A stretch of DNA of 64,000 bases from Virgibacillus_O xinjiangensis (GTDB lineage: Bacteria; Bacillota; Bacilli; Bacillales; Amphibacillaceae): the NCBI RefSeq assembly GCF_042643145.1, contig NZ_JBHRSA010000046.1, positions 186,001 to 250,000 on the forward strand, given 5' to 3'. A program made the position numbers and the translations under genes. This document shows, in pieces, positions 61,691-64,000 of this stretch. Every line of letters begins with the position of its first letter. The stretch's first letter is position 1. The notes beneath the pieces are model-generated. The model was not told where the DNA came from. It worked only from the letters and a program-made list of their open reading frames with translations, and ran no database searches.

Positions 61691-61698
61691 TTGTACTC

Positions 61699-61741
61699 AG
61701 CTTGTAGAGAAACCACGTGGTTTTCTACAAGCTTTTTTTTC
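61699..61741 (+). terminator. Terminator after the DoxX gene
   Basis: AGCTTGTAGA-AAACCACG pairs with CGTGGTTT-TCTACAAGCT (one internal mismatch), followed by eight T. Confidence 0.85.
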
Positions 61742-61861
61742 TGGCCTTCAGGAGCACAGACCATTCCCTTTCCGCGGACGAACGCCCGAGCCTCCTTGTG
61801 AAACCCCACACTGCGGGGACTCGGATCGCCCGTTTTTCCGCAGGAGTGTCATGGTCCTTTG
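61742..61861 (-). repeat. Dispersed structured repeat, type C
   Basis: About 120 bp whose minus-strand reading holds CTCCTGCGGAAAAACGGGCGATCCGAG..., CCCGCAG / CTGCGGGG and CGCGGAAAG, the same grammar as types A and B (CTCCTG..GG, central hairpin, CCGCGGAAAG) but a different sequence. Only one copy is in the window. I recognise it as similar to intergenic repeats of Bacillaceae from memory. Confidence 0.55.
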
Positions 61862-61887
61862 CTCCTTAGTCTGAGGTTGAAACCGAA

Positions 61888-61941
61888 AAAGACTCTCCAC
61901 CACCTAGTTCACCCTAGCTAGATGGAGGAGAGTCTTTTTCA
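61888..61941. terminator. Long hairpin with T runs on both sides
   Basis: GAAAAAGACTCTCC pairs with GGAGAGTCTTTTTC, with an inner CTAG-containing stem. It may terminate anything reading through the repeat-rich gap 61742-62236. Confidence 0.65.
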
Positions 61942-62073
61942 TATTTTGACGTGCAGCCGTCATCAGCGCCTGTTCCTTGACTTCTCTCTTCCGCGCAAGC
62001 GACAATAGCGCAGCCCATGCAGTTCTTTTGAATGCCGATCTTTCATGAATTGAAACAAGTTCCCCACCGCCTG

Positions 62074-62093
62074 CATACACGCCATATGACAGC
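62074..62093 (+). repeat. 20-bp direct repeat, copy 2
   Basis: Identical to 61671-61690. Here followed by GTGTAT, which lets ATACACGC pair with GCGTGTAT, an 8-bp stem. Confidence 0.8.
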
Positions 62094-62236
62094 GTGTATT
62101 TTTGATTTGGGGGAAGGAAGCGAAAATCTACCTTCCCTTGCGATAATTCACCACTACCTCCGCCGTGTTGGGCGGTCCGTTTTTCCACATAGAGGAAAAC
62201 GGCCTATTATATATAAATATAGGTTTAAAATTCTCT

Positions 62237-62277
62237 TCCTCCGTGAAGTATATTGATAAGTTGTTCACGGGAGGAGA
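62237..62277 (+). promoter_or_regulatory. Hairpin that hides the sodC ribosome site
   Basis: TCCTCCGTGAA (62237-62247) can pair with TTCACGGGAGGA (62264-62275), so the AGGAG ribosome site (62270-62276) is in the stem. A 16-nt loop separates the arms. Confidence 0.55.
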
Positions 62278-62285
62278 CGAGTGAA

Positions 62286-62951
62286 ATGAAACGATGGTTA
62301 TTACTTATTACAGTTCTGCTACTTACTGTTATTCTAGGTGCATGCGGCGGAGCCGAAGAAGAGCCTGAAAATGGCGGCACAGGAGAAGAGGGAGAGGAGA
62401 AGCTGGATGAGAAAAATGAAGAGAGCATCCAGCAGCAACAGCAGGATTCAGAATCAGAAGAGGCGGAAAGCGAAGATGCAACAGCAGATGGCCCCCAGTC
62501 TGAAGATGATACGCTTGTATCGCTGGAGAATGCAGATGGCGATATCGTAGCAACGGCAACTTTACAGGAGATGGAATCAGGAGTGAATATTCAGTTGGAA
62601 GGAACAGACTTGCCAGCTGGTACACATGGCTTCCATATTCATGAAACAGGTGCTTGTGAAGGTCCGGATTTCGAATCAGCAGGCGGCCATTATAATCCAA
62701 CAGATGCCAACCATGGGTTTGATGATCCAGAAGGACCACATGCAGGCGATTTGGAGAACATTGAGGTATCTGAAGATGGCACCGTGACTACAGAAGTTAC
62801 TGCGGATATGGTGACATTGCAGCCGGAAGCAGAGAACACCCTATATACGGACGAAGGAACTGCACTGGTCATCCATTCGGAGGCAGATGACTATCAATCA
62901 CAGCCTTCTGGTAATGCAGGAGAACGTATTGCATGTGGGGTAATCGAATAA
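62286..62951 (+). CDS. sodC: Cu/Zn superoxide dismutase lipoprotein
   Basis: 221 aa. Signal peptide with lipobox LGAC (Cys near 20) and a long acidic/Gln-rich linker (about 25-75), then the SOD domain. Copper/zinc ligands: HGFHIHE near 113-119, GGHYNPTDANHG near 133-144, GPHAGD near 150-155 and IHSE near 202; the disulfide Cys are in GACEG and ACGVIE. Protects the cell surface from superoxide. B. subtilis YojM is a similar protein. Ribosome site lies in a hairpin. Confidence 0.92.
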   Translation: MKRWLLLITVLLLTVILGACGGAEEEPENGGTGEEGEEKLDEKNEESIQQQQQDSESEEAESEDATADGPQSEDDTLVSLENADGDIVATATLQEMESGVNIQLEGTDLPAGTHGFHIHETGACEGPDFESAGGHYNPTDANHGFDDPEGPHAGDLENIEVSEDGTVTTEVTADMVTLQPEAENTLYTDEGTALVIHSEADDYQSQPSGNAGERIACGVIE

Positions 62952-62962
62952 TATCACAAAGA

Positions 62963-62995
62963 AGAGGGCCTCTTGTACAGGCCCTCTTTGATTTA
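62963..62995. terminator. Terminator between sodC and the PH-domain gene
   Basis: AAGAGGGCC pairs with GGCCCTCTT, T-rich after. Shared by convergent genes. Confidence 0.85.
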
Positions 62996-63007
62996 TTTAT
63001 TCCATTT

Positions 63008-63382
63008 TCAGCAGACATATTCAGCAAGTACTCCCTGGACGTGGTAAATGTTCAATTGTTTATTGAATGTTTTCTCTATAGGAGCAGAGGACCCGGATAC
63101 CCAGATTTTCAGTTCGGCATCCAAATCGAAGGTGCCGGCTGTCTCCACAGAAAAATGGTTGATATGCTTATAGGGAATGGAGTGGTATTCAGCCTTTTTC
63201 CCTGTCATCCCCTGCTTATCAATCAAAATCAACCGTTTGTTGGTAAAAATCATCAAATCGCGGACAAGTTTGTAGGCATGTTCCACTTGTTCGGAGCTTG
63301 TCAAAAGCTCTGACAATTCCTGTTCGGCTTTATTCACGTCCATCTCGGATGCATTCCCCATCATACTGTCAAAAATGCTCAT
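63008..63382 (-). CDS. Bacterial PH-domain protein
   Basis: 124-aa single-domain protein of the bacterial pleckstrin homology type (similar in size to B. subtilis YozO). The strand pattern LMIFTNKRLILIDKQG (about 43-58), SIPYKHINHFSVETAG and the final helix are the family core. Role unknown. ATG after AAGGAGGG. Confidence 0.85.
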   Translation of the reverse strand: MSIFDSMMGNASEMDVNKAEQELSELLTSSEQVEHAYKLVRDLMIFTNKRLILIDKQGMTGKKAEYHSIPYKHINHFSVETAGTFDLDAELKIWVSGSSAPIEKTFNKQLNIYHVQGVLAEYVC

Positions 63383-63606
63383 ACATACCCTCCTTCACTC
63401 TTTCCTCCATTGTAAGGCACTATAAGTGTCGTTGCCAGCAATATAATGGCCCGGCAATCATTTAAGGTGGGTCTGTCGTTCTATTTATATATCCATCTTC
63501 CATCACCCCTACTTTATTCCTGATTGAGGCCAATGGAAGAGGATTATGTTTCCAACCACCTAGTGCTGAGGTATAATATATTTCGAGTATCGAAGAGAGG
63601 GAGATA

Positions 63607-64000
63607 ATGATGGATGCAGTGAATAGAAAAGCAGCAGGCAGTACCAACCGAATATGGACCCGTGATTTTGTATTGATATGTTTGGCGAACTTTTTCGTGT
63701 TTCTTGGGTTTCAAATGACACTTCCAACCATTCCCTTGTTTGTGAAGGAATTGGGCGGGAATGATCAGTTGGTTGGTGTCATCGTTGGTGTGTTCACATT
63801 CTCGGCATTATTGTTGAGACCATACGCTGGCCATGCCTTGGAATCGAGAGGGCGTAGATTTGTCTATATGGTCGGCCTGTCTGTTTTCGTCCTATCCATC
63901 GGCTCCTACGGCTTTATCGGGAGCATCCTGCTATTGTTCCTTATCCGTATGATCCAAGGGGCTGGCTGGGGGTTTTCCACCACAGCCGGTGGTACCATTG
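63607..64000 (+). CDS. MFS transporter, N-terminal part (cut by window end)
   Basis: Open frame continuing past 64000; the visible 131 residues include helix 1 (FVLICLANFFVFLGFQMTLP) and the MFS A-loop (RPYAGHALESRGRRFV, about 71-86). Typical of drug or sugar exporters; the rest is needed to name it. ATG-ATG follows AGAGAGGGAG. Confidence 0.85.
   Translation, partial: MMDAVNRKAAGSTNRIWTRDFVLICLANFFVFLGFQMTLPTIPLFVKELGGNDQLVGVIVGVFTFSALLLRPYAGHALESRGRRFVYMVGLSVFVLSIGSYGFIGSILLLFLIRMIQGAGWGFSTTAGGTI

Noticed and set aside
1..64000. CRISPR arrays, rRNA, tRNA, transposase genes
   Set aside because: I looked for regular repeat-spacer blocks, tRNA-like cloverleaves and transposase motifs and saw none. 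The repeated DNA at 9 kb and 47 kb is not spaced like CRISPR.

Overview
The window looks like chromosomal DNA of a low-to-medium GC Gram-positive bacterium of the Bacillaceae, most likely a salt-adapted genus in the Halobacillus / Virgibacillus / Sediminibacillus neighbourhood. This is an inference from gene content: des-desK-desR, a YutJ-like flavoprotein, GltC, PyrR attenuation, GbsR-type regulation and tandem large catalases are Bacillus-like. A BCCT osmolyte carrier, a carnitine-to-betaine pathway and a NaChBac-type sodium channel point to life in salt. No rRNA or tRNA gene was seen. Strong AGGAGG ribosome sites, occasional TTG/GTG starts and many convergent-gene hairpin terminators are typical of Firmicutes.

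Layout: 0.2-6.3 kb, DinG-like helicase, the cold-responsive desaturase with its DesK/DesR sensor pair, a DUF3231 protein and an alkyltransferase-like DNA repair protein. 6.4-9.1 kb, cytosine permease and deaminase behind a PyrR attenuator. 9.1-10.2 kb, gene-free DNA packed with long structured repeats. 10.2-18 kb, small membrane proteins, a sodium:solute symporter, the pstSCAB phosphate operon (minus strand) with a Pho-box array, and an MFS exporter. 18-21.7 kb, argG-argH-OTC behind two ARG boxes. 22-31 kb, redox enzymes, DUF2817, a sodium channel, a luciferase-like oxidoreductase, RlmN, an EamA transporter and a diguanylate cyclase. 31-35.3 kb, two tandem large catalases. 35.3-38.9 kb, an AGCS symporter, then a ParM-like actin and a ParR-like ribbon-helix-helix protein downstream of an iteron array that looks like a plasmid centromere. 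39-42.3 kb, a MurE-like ligase with altered motifs, DUF421 and an MBL hydrolase. 42.4-47.1 kb, a carnitine uptake and catabolism cluster. 47.2-47.9 kb, the same composite repeats as at 9 kb, inverted. 48-51 kb, an ABC importer. 51-53.5 kb, divergent gdhA and gltC. 53.5-57.6 kb, a cobalamin riboswitch in front of a class I ribonucleotide reductase operon with an embedded flavodoxin. 57.7-64 kb, a YcdB-like protein, SH3b-amidase, a GntR regulator with DoxX, Cu/Zn superoxide dismutase lipoprotein, a PH-domain protein and the start of an MFS gene.

The most unusual items are the ParMRC-like segregation cassette among housekeeping genes, the B12 riboswitch on a B12-independent ribonucleotide reductase, the GbsR-type carnitine-to-glycine-betaine module, a three-codon mini-ORF that overlaps the gdhA start, and the A-B composite repeats that bracket about 38 kb in inverted orientation. 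All functional calls rest on reading motifs by eye; no search was run.
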